A stretch of 64,000 nt of DNA, taken from an uncultured Lachnospiraceae bacterium. GTDB lineage: Bacteria > Bacillota > Clostridia > Lachnospirales > Lachnospiraceae. Both the position numbers and the translations under genes were made by a program. The stretch lies in the NCBI GenBank assembly GCA_910587635.1, contig CAJUNB010000002.1:1-64000 (forward strand), in the 5' to 3' direction. This document shows positions 24,883-32,757 of the stretch, one piece after another; position 1 is the stretch's first letter, and each line of letters begins with the position of its first letter. Below the pieces are notes generated by a model. The model ran no database searches and was not told where the DNA came from. It worked only from the letters and a program-made list of their open reading frames with translations.

Positions 24883-25617
24883 TTATTCTATATGTTCTAT
24901 AATATCTCCTACGCCGAAAGCAGTATTTTCCATTAAAATATCTACCCGGCTGTTTCCTATGTATTTTGGATAAAGTTCCTTGGTGAAGCTTGCAATGACA
25001 CGGGAGTCAGGCTTAATGGGCTTTTTGTTTTCCTGCATAATGTTAATGCAGACCCGCTCAAAATAGGCAAGGCCAGTTTGGATGTCCCTGTCCATGCTTT
25101 CCGCAGTCTGGCCGGGGATGCCTTGCAGCAGGCAGACCTCGTCAAAATATTCCGCTAGTTCCTCTGGGGAACGGGCGTCAATGCCTTTATCCAGATAGCT
25201 TTCCCGGAACAGGGCATCGAAGGTTTCTACGCCGGTTTTCATCTTCAGTTCAATCCCATGGGCTGCAAAACGCTTGCGGAATGGAGGAATTGCCTCTCGG
25301 TGCCGCCAGTGGCACTCAAAATGTACTTGGGTGATATGGCAGTCTTTGCAGACTGTTTCAATCAGTGCGAGGGTTTCCTCATCCAAGTCCACAAAGCTGC
25401 CGGAATTAATCACCTCAAGCTTATGGTGGATGCCGGTGATTTTTTCAAGCTGTTCCCGGTTCAGGGCAAAATTTGCGCTGCTGTCTGAGGAAAAATCAAG
25501 ATGGTAGTCGCAGAAGCGGCACCGCTTCCAGGAACAGCCAAGGCCCCGCAGCATTACGATTTCACGGGGATTTTTTTCATTGATAACAGCATAGCGGTTT
25601 GGGTTAAAATCTTCCAT
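24883..25617 (-). CDS. Radical SAM enzyme, probable queuosine/queuine salvage (QueL-like)
   Basis: A 244-residue radical SAM protein. The cluster-binding cysteines lie in GLGCSWKRCRFCDYH (C-x4-C-x2-C spacing), followed by INSGSFVDLDEETL, which resembles Elp3/archaeosine-type radical SAM proteins, and MKTGVETFD. The start at 25617 has AAGGAAG upstream. The transcript leader contains a sequence matching preQ1-I riboswitches and a terminator, so the enzyme should act in queuosine-precursor metabolism. It is not QueE, whose cysteine motif and length differ. The radical SAM queuine lyase QueL known from Clostridioides is a good candidate relative, but the assignment is inference. Confidence 0.6.
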   Translation of the reverse strand: MEDFNPNRYAVINEKNPREIVMLRGLGCSWKRCRFCDYHLDFSSDSSANFALNREQLEKITGIHHKLEVINSGSFVDLDEETLALIETVCKDCHITQVHFECHWRHREAIPPFRKRFAAHGIELKMKTGVETFDALFRESYLDKGIDARSPEELAEYFDEVCLLQGIPGQTAESMDRDIQTGLAYFERVCINIMQENKKPIKPDSRVIASFTKELYPKYIGNSRVDILMENTAFGVGDIIEHIE

Positions 25618-25671
25618 GGTGCTTCCTTTCTGTGCAGCTAAAAATATGCACAATGAATCTCATCTATGAAA

Positions 25672-25694
25672 TAAAAAAAGCACGCAGAACGTGC
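25672..25694 (-). terminator. Expression-platform terminator of the radical SAM leader
   Basis: On the minus strand GCACG-TTCTG-CGTGC is followed by seven T. It lies about 55 bases before the start codon and after the riboswitch-like aptamer, as in transcription-attenuating riboswitches. Confidence 0.75.
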
Positions 25695-25757
25695 CCATAC
25701 AGAAAAACGGTTTTTTCCGACACAGGGAACCTGTGCAGAATCCTTCCGTTTTCAAAT

Positions 25758-25798
25758 CCCTAGTTTTGTTTAAAGACAGGATGGTCACGAACTGTCTT
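25758..25798 (-). promoter_or_regulatory. Probable preQ1-I riboswitch aptamer
   Basis: The minus-strand RNA has stem AAGACAG/CTGTCTT (25792-25798/25773-25779), a 12-base loop TTCGTGACCATC, and an A-rich tail ending AAACAAAACTAGG. Loop length, the TTC start, CC in the loop able to pair with GG of the tail, and the AAAACTA tail all match the preQ1-I pattern (for example the Bacillus subtilis queC leader). It lies between a good promoter and an intrinsic terminator, before the radical SAM gene. Confidence 0.65.
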
Positions 25799-25849
25799 AT
25801 GCAATTTTGTCTTGCCATACCATGCAGGCAGATTGCCTGTCTGCGAGAT

Positions 25850-25878
25850 ATCCTATCACATTGGAACTGCTTTTGCAA
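25850..25878 (-). promoter_or_regulatory. Promoter of the riboswitch-controlled radical SAM gene
   Basis: On the minus strand -35 TTGCAA (25873-25878) and -10 TAGGAT (25850-25855), 17 bases apart. The transcript would start near 25843 and first enter a GC-rich hairpin, then the aptamer. Confidence 0.6.
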
Positions 25879-26111
25879 GGGGAAATCAATTAGTTTCAAC
25901 ATACCTTTCGTTCTTCACAGGTCTCCTGGTCTTCAAAATACTGGCGTATATCTGTTTCCAGATGCTTTCCATTTATTTACTCATACTTTTTGCTGCAATC
26001 TTCCAGTCTGTCGGATTAAAATGGTAAGCAGTGAGAATACCTTCCCAAGAAGAGAGATTATCATGAAAAAAAGAATAAATAAACAGAAAAAAAACTTTCT
26101 ATAGGAAATAA

Positions 26112-26128
26112 TGTCTGATTATCAGACA
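26112..26128. promoter_or_regulatory. Palindrome upstream of the gltB promoter
   Basis: TGTCTGATTATCAGACA, a perfect 17-base palindrome, centred 30 bases before the -35 element. The position suits an activator of gltB transcription, such as a LysR-type protein; no such regulator is encoded nearby. Confidence 0.5.
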
Positions 26129-26146
26129 ATTTCCAGAAAAAAGTTA

Positions 26147-26175
26147 TTTACAAACAAAAAAAATAGGTGTATGAT
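26147..26175 (+). promoter_or_regulatory. Promoter of gltB-gltD
   Basis: TTTACA (26147-26152) and TATGAT (26170-26175), 17 bases apart, giving a start near 26182. Confidence 0.7.
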
Positions 26176-26206
26176 AAGGCACGAAAACATAACAAGACAG
26201 GAAAGA

Positions 26207-26257
26207 AACCGAGGATGAGGCCTGCAAAGGCGCAGGGGCATCTTCGGTTTTTGTTGT
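26207..26257 (+). terminator. Leader terminator before gltB
   Basis: AACCGAGGATG (26207-26217) pairs at all 11 positions with CATCTTCGGTT (26239-26249), with an inner CCTGC/GCAGG hairpin, and is followed by TTTTGTTGT. It starts about 25 bases after the predicted transcription start, so gltB expression must pass it; an attenuation mechanism is likely but its signal is unknown. The inner loop AAAGGC has A at 1 and G at 4 as in ANTAR-protein targets, but the required second hairpin is not evident. Confidence 0.75.
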
Positions 26258-26319
26258 CTAAATGGAATTGGGGGTCAAAAGCTTCTAAATCTAAATAACC
26301 AAAAAGGAAGGGTGAGGAT

Positions 26320-29300
26320 ATGTTTGATGCAGTAAATAGCCTGCCGCAGGCTCCTTTATACAGAAAAGAATTTGAACACGATAACTGCGGTATCGGTGCG
26401 TGTGTCAATATCAAAGGAATCAAAAGCCGGGAGACGGTAGAAAATTCTTTGAAAATCGTTGAGAATCTGGAACACAGGGCAGGAAAAGATGCGGAAGGAA
26501 AGACCGGTGACGGCGTGGGCATCCTCGTGCAGATTTCCCACAGATTTTTTTCCAAAGTGACAAAGCCGCTGGGAATCAGTCTGGGAAATGAAAGAGAGTA
26601 CGGCATCGGTATGTTCTTCTTCCCTCAGGATGAGCTGAAGCGAAACCAGTCTAAAAAAATGTTTGAAATCATCGTGGAAAAAGAAGGGCTGGAATTTCTG
26701 GGCTGGCGGGCGGTACCTACGGCTCCTGAAGTATTGGGACACAAAGCGGTGGAATGTATGCCCTATATCATGCAGGCATTTATCAAAAAACCGGCCCATC
26801 TGGAAAAGGGGCTGGAATTTGACAGGTATCTGTATATAGTGAGACGTATTTTTGAGCAGTCCACAGATAATACGTATGTGGTCTCTCTGTCCAGCAGGAC
26901 GATCGTCTATAAGGGGATGTTTCTTGTGGGGCAGCTGAGGACATTTTTCCTGGATCTGCAGAGTGAGGACTATGATTCCGCCATTGCGGTGGTTCATTCC
27001 CGGTTTTCCACAAACACGAATCCCAGCTGGGAGAGAGCCCATCCGAACCGGTTTATCGTACACAACGGGGAGATCAATACGATACGGGGCAATGCGGACA
27101 AGATGCTGGCGAGAGAAGAAAATATGGAGTCGGAAGAGCTCCACGGCCTGCTTCATAAGGTGCTTCCGGCTGTCAATGCCTCTGGTTCCGATTCCGCCAT
27201 GCTGGACAATACGCTGGAGTTTCTCGTAATGAGCGGCATGGATCTGCCGCTGGCCGTCATGATTACCATACCGGAGCCCTGGGCCAATAACCGTACGATG
27301 TCTCAGAAAAAAAAGGATTTTTATCAGTATTATGCCACGATGATGGAGCCATGGGACGGGCCTGCCTCTATCGTATTTTCCGATGGTGACATCCTGGGAG
27401 CGGTGCTGGACCGAAACGGTCTGCGGCCTTCCCGGTACTATATTACGGATGATGACTATCTGATTCTCTCTTCCGAAGTAGGGGTACTGGATATCGATCC
27501 TGGAAAGATCGTGAAAAAGGAACGCCTCCATCCGGGCAAGATGCTCCTTGTAGATACGAAGCAGGGTAAAATCATAGACGATGACACGCTGAAGGAACAG
27601 TATGCTTCCAGACAGCCCTACGGGGAATGGCTGGACAGCAATATGATCGCACTGAAAGATCTGAAAATTCCGAACCGGCGTGTGCCGGAGTTTACCCATG
27701 AGGAGCGTCAGAGAATGCAGAAGGCCTTTGGATATACCTATGATGAATATAGAACGAGCATACTGCCCATGGCCTTGAACGGCTCGGAGGCGATCGCCGC
27801 CATGGGAGTGGATACGCCCATTCCGGTACTCAGCAAGTCCTATCATCCGCTCTTTCATTATTTTAAACAACTGTTTGCCCAGGTGACCAATCCGCCTATC
27901 GATGCCATCCGTGAGGAAGTGGTTACGTCCACTACGGTCTATATCGGCAAAGAGGGCAACGTACTGGAAGAGACACCGGGTAACTGCAATATTTTAAAGG
28001 TCAACAATCCGATTCTGACGAATACAGATCTTCTGAAGATCAAAAATATGAAGGCGGAAGGATTCTGTATCGGAGAGATTCCCATTCTCTACTATAAAAA
28101 TACGAGTCTGGAGCGGGCTATGGAACGGTTGTTTGTGGAAGTGGACAGAGCTTATCGGGACGGTGTGAATATTATCATACTGACCGACAGGGGCGTGGAC
28201 GAGAATCATGTGGCGATTCCTTCGCTGCTTGCCGTATCTGCACTGAACCAGTATCTTGTAAGGACAAAGAAAAGGACGAGTGTGGCCCTTATACTGGAAT
28301 CCGGGGAACCTAGGGAGATTCACCATTTTGCCACGTTGCTGGGGTATGGCGCCTGTGCCATCAATCCCTATCTGGCGCTGGAGTCTATCCATGAACTGAT
28401 CGAAAGCCGGATGCTGGATAAGGACTACTATGCGGCAGTGGACGATTATGCCAGTGCGGTGCTCCATGGTATTGTCAAAATCGCTTCCAAAATGGGAATT
28501 TCTACCATTCAGTCCTATAAAGGCTCTCAGATCTTTGAGGCCATCGGCATTGACAACGATGTGATCAATAAATATTTTACCAACACGGTGAGCCGGGTAG
28601 GCGGGATTACGCTGAAGGACATCGAGCGGCAGCAGGACGAGCTGCATTCCAGAGCGTTTGACCCTCTTGGACTGGAAAATGACCTGACGCTGGACAGCCC
28701 GGGCAACCATAAGATGCGCAGCGGCGGAGAGGAACATCTGTACAATCCGGCTACCATACATCTGTTACAGCAGTCGACAAGGCTGGGAGACTACGAACTG
28801 TTCAAACAGTATACGGCTCTTGTCAACCAGGAGGATTCTGTCAAAAATCTCCGGGGTCTTATGGACTTTTGCTATAGCAAAAAACCGATACCTCTGGAAG
28901 AAGTGGAGAGCGTGGACTCTATCGTGACAAGGTTCAAGACGGGAGCCATGTCCTATGGTTCCATTTCCAAAGAGGCCCACGAGACGCTGGCTGTCGCCAT
29001 GAACAGGCTCCATGGGAAGTCCAACTCCGGCGAAGGCGGAGAGGATGCGGACCGTCTGGAAGAGGGATTTGGAGAAGGCAGCCGCTGTTCTGCCATCAAG
29101 CAGGTGGCAAGCGGACGATTCGGTGTGACGAGCAAATATCTGGTGAGCGCCCAGGAGATTCAGATCAAAATGGCTCAGGGGGCCAAGCCGGGAGAGGGAG
29201 GTCATCTGCCGGGCGGTAAAGTGTATCCCTGGATTGCCAAAACGAGACATTCTACGCCCGGCGTGGGCCTGATCTCTCCGCCGCCTCATCACGATATTTA

Positions 29301-30867
29301 TTCCATAGAGGATCTGGCACAGCTGATTTACGACCTGAAAAATGCCAATCAAAAGGCGCGTATTTCGGTAAAACTTGTCTCGGAAGCCGGCGTGGGGACG
29401 GTGGCGGCAGGCGTGGCAAAGGCAGGAGCACAGGTAATCCTTGTATCCGGCTACGACGGCGGCACCGGCGCAGCGCCACGCAGTTCCATCCACAATGCGG
29501 GACTGCCCTGGGAACTGGGACTGGCGGAGACCCATCAAACACTGATTATGAACGGACTGCGGGGAAAAGTACGTATCGAGACGGACGGTAAGCTGATGAG
29601 CGGAAGAGACGTTGTCATTGCTGCGCTCCTTGGCGCGGAAGAATTCGGATTTGCTACAGCTCCTCTCGTCACCATGGGCTGTGTGATGATGCGTGTATGC
29701 AACCTGGACACCTGCCCGGTGGGTGTGGCGACACAGAACCCGGAGCTGCGGAAAAATTTCCGGGGAAAGCCGGAGTACGTGGTCAATTTCATGCGCTTTA
29801 TTGCCATGGAAATGCGGGAATATATGGCGAAGCTGGGAATACGCACAGTGGATGAGCTGGTGGGACATACGGAGCTCCTGAAAGTAAAAGACAATCTGGA
29901 CGAGCGATGCAGAAAGGTGGATTTGAGCAATATTCTGTGTAATCCTTATGTCGGAAGTAAAGAAAAGGTGACATTTGATCCGAAACAGGTATACGATTTT
30001 GCCCTGGAAAAGACACTGGATGAAAAGGTACTCCTGCGACAGCTTGCAAAAGCGATGGATAACAGGCAAAAGAGAAGCATCGAAGTGGAAGTGGGCAATA
30101 CAGACAGAGCCTTCGGGACGATTCTCGGTTCGGAAATTACGAGACGGTTCGGGGATACGCTGGAGGAGGATACCTACCGGGTGCTCTGCCGGGGGGCGGG
30201 CGGACAGAGTTTCGGCGCCTTCATTCCGAAAGGACTGACGCTGGAACTGACAGGAGACAGCAATGATTATTTCGGCAAAGGGCTCTCCGGCGGAAATCTG
30301 ATCGTCTATCCTCCCACAGGCAGCAGATTTAAGCAGAATGAAAATATCATTATCGGCAATGTGGCTCTCTATGGTGCTACAAGCGGCAAGGCGTTCATAG
30401 GCGGCGTGGCAGGCGAGCGGTTCTGTGTACGAAATTCAGGTGCTCTGGCCGTTGTGGAAGGTGTGGGAGACCATGGCTGTGAATATATGACAGGAGGCCG
30501 TGTCGTCGTTCTGGGACAGACTGGAAAGAACTTCGCGGCAGGTATGAGCGGCGGTATTGCCTATGTGCTGGATGAGGATAATGATCTGTATACAAAGATC
30601 AATAAAGAGATGGTGTATTCTTCGGAAATTACGTCTAAATATGACGTGCTGGAGCTGAAGGATATGATAAAAGAACATGTGGCCTATACCAATTCGGAAA
30701 AGGGAAAACGGATACTTGACAATTTCGGTGAGTACCTTCCCCGGTTTAAAAAGATCATTCCCCATGATTATGACAGGATGCTGAAGATGATCGTCCAGAT
30801 GGAAGAGAAAGGGTTGTCTGCAGAACAGGCGCAGATTGAAGCATTCTATATCAATATGAGAAAGTGA
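26320..30867 (+). CDS. gltB: Glutamate synthase large subunit
   Basis: A 1515-residue NADPH-type glutamate synthase alpha subunit. After a 22-residue propeptide comes the catalytic Cys23 (HDNCGIG) of the type II glutaminase domain; then the central domain (about 430-790), the FMN/FeS synthase domain (about 840-1200) with cluster cysteines C1121, C1127 and C1132 (GCVMMRVCNLDTCPVG), and the GXGXG C-terminal domain (about 1250-1480). It passes ammonia from glutamine to 2-oxoglutarate. Full length; GGTGAGG precedes the ATG. Coupled to gltD 13 bases downstream. Confidence 0.97.
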   Translation: MFDAVNSLPQAPLYRKEFEHDNCGIGACVNIKGIKSRETVENSLKIVENLEHRAGKDAEGKTGDGVGILVQISHRFFSKVTKPLGISLGNEREYGIGMFFFPQDELKRNQSKKMFEIIVEKEGLEFLGWRAVPTAPEVLGHKAVECMPYIMQAFIKKPAHLEKGLEFDRYLYIVRRIFEQSTDNTYVVSLSSRTIVYKGMFLVGQLRTFFLDLQSEDYDSAIAVVHSRFSTNTNPSWERAHPNRFIVHNGEINTIRGNADKMLAREENMESEELHGLLHKVLPAVNASGSDSAMLDNTLEFLVMSGMDLPLAVMITIPEPWANNRTMSQKKKDFYQYYATMMEPWDGPASIVFSDGDILGAVLDRNGLRPSRYYITDDDYLILSSEVGVLDIDPGKIVKKERLHPGKMLLVDTKQGKIIDDDTLKEQYASRQPYGEWLDSNMIALKDLKIPNRRVPEFTHEERQRMQKAFGYTYDEYRTSILPMALNGSEAIAAMGVDTPIPVLSKSYHPLFHYFKQLFAQVTNPPIDAIREEVVTSTTVYIGKEGNVLEETPGNCNILKVNNPILTNTDLLKIKNMKAEGFCIGEIPILYYKNTSLERAMERLFVEVDRAYRDGVNIIILTDRGVDENHVAIPSLLAVSALNQYLVRTKKRTSVALILESGEPREIHHFATLLGYGACAINPYLALESIHELIESRMLDKDYYAAVDDYASAVLHGIVKIASKMGISTIQSYKGSQIFEAIGIDNDVINKYFTNTVSRVGGITLKDIERQQDELHSRAFDPLGLENDLTLDSPGNHKMRSGGEEHLYNPATIHLLQQSTRLGDYELFKQYTALVNQEDSVKNLRGLMDFCYSKKPIPLEEVESVDSIVTRFKTGAMSYGSISKEAHETLAVAMNRLHGKSNSGEGGEDADRLEEGFGEGSRCSAIKQVASGRFGVTSKYLVSAQEIQIKMAQGAKPGEGGHLPGGKVYPWIAKTRHSTPGVGLISPPPHHDIYSIEDLAQLIYDLKNANQKARISVKLVSEAGVGTVAAGVAKAGAQVILVSGYDGGTGAAPRSSIHNAGLPWELGLAETHQTLIMNGLRGKVRIETDGKLMSGRDVVIAALLGAEEFGFATAPLVTMGCVMMRVCNLDTCPVGVATQNPELRKNFRGKPEYVVNFMRFIAMEMREYMAKLGIRTVDELVGHTELLKVKDNLDERCRKVDLSNILCNPYVGSKEKVTFDPKQVYDFALEKTLDEKVLLRQLAKAMDNRQKRSIEVEVGNTDRAFGTILGSEITRRFGDTLEEDTYRVLCRGAGGQSFGAFIPKGLTLELTGDSNDYFGKGLSGGNLIVYPPTGSRFKQNENIIIGNVALYGATSGKAFIGGVAGERFCVRNSGALAVVEGVGDHGCEYMTGGRVVVLGQTGKNFAAGMSGGIAYVLDEDNDLYTKINKEMVYSSEITSKYDVLELKDMIKEHVAYTNSEKGKRILDNFGEYLPRFKKIIPHDYDRMLKMIVQMEEKGLSAEQAQIEAFYINMRK

Positions 30868-30880
30868 GGCGGGAAGAGCG

Positions 30881-32374
30881 ATGGGAAAACCAACAGGATT
30901 TATAGACTATGAGCGAAAAGTATCGAAGGCAGAATCTCCGAAGTCGAGAGTGAAACATTTTAACGAATTCCACACACATCTTCCGCAGAGCGAACAGAGA
31001 CTTCAGGGAGCGAGGTGTATGGAATGCGGCGTTCCGTTCTGTCAGTCCGGCATGATGCTGGGAGGTATGGCCAGCGGCTGTCCTCTCCACAACCTTGTGC
31101 CGGAGTGGAATGACCTTGTCTACACAGGCAACTGGAAAGAGGCCTATAACCGACTGAAAAAGACAAACAATTTTCCGGAATTCACTTCCAGAGTCTGTCC
31201 GGCTCTGTGCGAAAATGCCTGCACCTGCGGGCTGAACGGGGATCCGGTAGCCACGAAAGAGAACGAATATGCCATTATCGAGAAGGCCTACGAAGAAGGC
31301 TATGCCGCGGCAAGACCGCCGAAGGTACGTACCGGGAAAAAGGTGGCGGTGGTCGGCAGCGGTCCTGCCGGGCTGGCAGCGGCGGACCAGCTGAACAAAC
31401 GGGGCCATACGGTGACAGTGTTCGAACGCTACGACAGAGTGGGAGGACTGCTCATGTATGGCATACCCAATATGAAACTGGAAAAGGGTATCGTGGAACG
31501 TAAAATAAAGATCATGGAAGAAGAAGGCGTCCTCTTTGTCACCAATACGGATATAGGAAAAGATATGAAGGCGGATAAGCTCTTAAAGGAATATGACAGA
31601 GTGGTGCTTGCCTGCGGCTCCTCGAACCCGAGAGATATCAAAGCGCCGGGCAGAGAAGGAGACGGTATCTATTTCGCTGTGGATTTCCTGAAGGGCAATA
31701 CAAAGAGCCTTCTTGATTCCGGTTTTGCAGATAAAAAGTATATCAATACAAAGGGAAAGGATGTAGTCATCATCGGCGGCGGCGATACAGGCAATGACTG
31801 TGTGGGAACTGTCATCCGCCATGGATGCAAATCTGTGACACAGATAGAAATGATGCCCAAAGCGCCGGATGTACGGGCCGATGACAACCCCTGGCCTCAG
31901 TGGCCCAAAGTGTGTAAGACCGACTATGGCCAGGAGGAGGCCATCGCACTGTTCGGTCACGATCCCCGCATCTATGAGGCTACGGTAAAGGAGTTTCTGC
32001 GGGATAAAAACGGCAAACTGAAAGGTGTGAAAATCGTCAGACTGGCATGGGAAAAGGACAAGGGAACAGGACGGATGAGCAGTAAGGAAATACCAGGCAG
32101 CGAGCAGGTACTGGATGCCCAGATCGTTCTCATTGCCGCCGGATTCCTGGGCAGTGAGAAATATGTTACAGATGCCTTCAGTGTGGAGAGAAACGAGCGC
32201 ACTAATGTGAAGACTGCACCGGGAGAATATCGCACCAATGTGGAAAATGTGTTTACTGCGGGAGATATGCACAGAGGACAGTCCCTTGTGGTATGGGCCA
32301 TCCAGGAAGGGAGAGAGGCCGCCAGGGCAGTGGATGAGAGCCTGATGGGGTATACCAATCTGGAAACACAATAA
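30881..32374 (+). CDS. gltD: Glutamate synthase small subunit
   Basis: A 497-residue beta subunit. The N-terminal part has two cysteine groups for 4Fe-4S clusters (CMECGVPFC...GCP and CPALCENACTCG); the FAD site is VAVVGSGPAGLAAADQL and the NADPH site VVIIGGGDTGNDC; a C-terminal GD in FTAGDMHRGQSLVVWAI completes FAD binding. It feeds electrons from NADPH to GltB. It begins 13 bases after gltB behind a GGGAAGAG site and ends at a strong terminator. Confidence 0.97.
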   Translation: MGKPTGFIDYERKVSKAESPKSRVKHFNEFHTHLPQSEQRLQGARCMECGVPFCQSGMMLGGMASGCPLHNLVPEWNDLVYTGNWKEAYNRLKKTNNFPEFTSRVCPALCENACTCGLNGDPVATKENEYAIIEKAYEEGYAAARPPKVRTGKKVAVVGSGPAGLAAADQLNKRGHTVTVFERYDRVGGLLMYGIPNMKLEKGIVERKIKIMEEEGVLFVTNTDIGKDMKADKLLKEYDRVVLACGSSNPRDIKAPGREGDGIYFAVDFLKGNTKSLLDSGFADKKYINTKGKDVVIIGGGDTGNDCVGTVIRHGCKSVTQIEMMPKAPDVRADDNPWPQWPKVCKTDYGQEEAIALFGHDPRIYEATVKEFLRDKNGKLKGVKIVRLAWEKDKGTGRMSSKEIPGSEQVLDAQIVLIAAGFLGSEKYVTDAFSVERNERTNVKTAPGEYRTNVENVFTAGDMHRGQSLVVWAIQEGREAARAVDESLMGYTNLETQ

Positions 32375-32378
32375 GACA

Positions 32379-32424
32379 AAAAGAATCACGCAGGCGCGCA
32401 GCGAATCCTGCGTGATTCTTTTTC
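32379..32424 (+). terminator. Terminator of gltB-gltD
   Basis: AAGAATCACGCAGG and CCTGCGTGATTCTT form a 14-base-pair stem, followed by TTT. Confidence 0.9.
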
Positions 32425-32519
32425 ATCTTGTCATCAGGATGTCTTAAGGATATAATAAACGGTAACAGGAAAAATGCACCGTTCTTACAGGCGGCGCATC
32501 GTATGAAAGGGAGACAGAC

Positions 32520-32711
32520 ATGCCTGAAAAAATCGCCTCGAAGGAGAAGGATGCGAGAGAAAACACGTATAGGATGCCGTTTTCGGAAGTGATCGATAAA
32601 GTGACCACAATCTGTCAAGAAAACGGGGTCAGGAGGCTGGATTTGTTTGGCTCTTTTGCCACAGGTAACTGCGAAATGATATCGAACGCAGATAAAAACG
32701 CTCCTCAATGA
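32520..32711 (+). pseudogene. Truncated MntA-type nucleotidyltransferase
   Basis: A 63-codon frame behind GGGAG that reads like the N-terminal part of a minimal nucleotidyltransferase: a helix IDKVTTICQENG, then VRRLDLFGSFATGN with the GSxAxG-type motif. The catalytic Asp pair that should follow within 15 residues is missing, because the frame soon runs into the terminator of the opposite gene. Intact members pair with HEPN proteins as toxin-antitoxin systems; no HEPN gene is present. Probably a remnant. Confidence 0.55.
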
Positions 32712-32727
32712 ATTTGGGGAGCGTTTT
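32693..32727 (-). terminator. Terminator of the Cys/His-repeat surface protein gene
   Basis: AAAACGCTCC and GGAGCGTTTT form a ten-base-pair stem; on the minus strand it runs into TTTTTATC. It lies about 30 bases past the stop codon at 32758. Confidence 0.8.
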
Positions 32728-32757
32728 GCATGTTAAATAAGAAATAGATAATACTAA

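Noticed and set aside
25812..26027. Plus-strand frame of 71 codons ending in hydrophobic stretches (LLVFKILAYICFQML...)
   Set aside because: It overlaps the promoter and leader of the minus-strand radical SAM gene, has no ribosome binding site and matches no membrane family clearly. A membrane-protein remnant is possible but not supported.
26220..26237. Hexaloop AAAGGC as an ANTAR-protein target before gltB
   Set aside because: Only one such hairpin is present and it is nested inside the terminator instead of excluding it.
26356..27870. Long minus-strand frame of 504 codons opposite gltB
   Set aside because: It is the mirror of a strongly supported GltB; composition (His/Arg rich) is that of an antisense shadow, and no family is seen.
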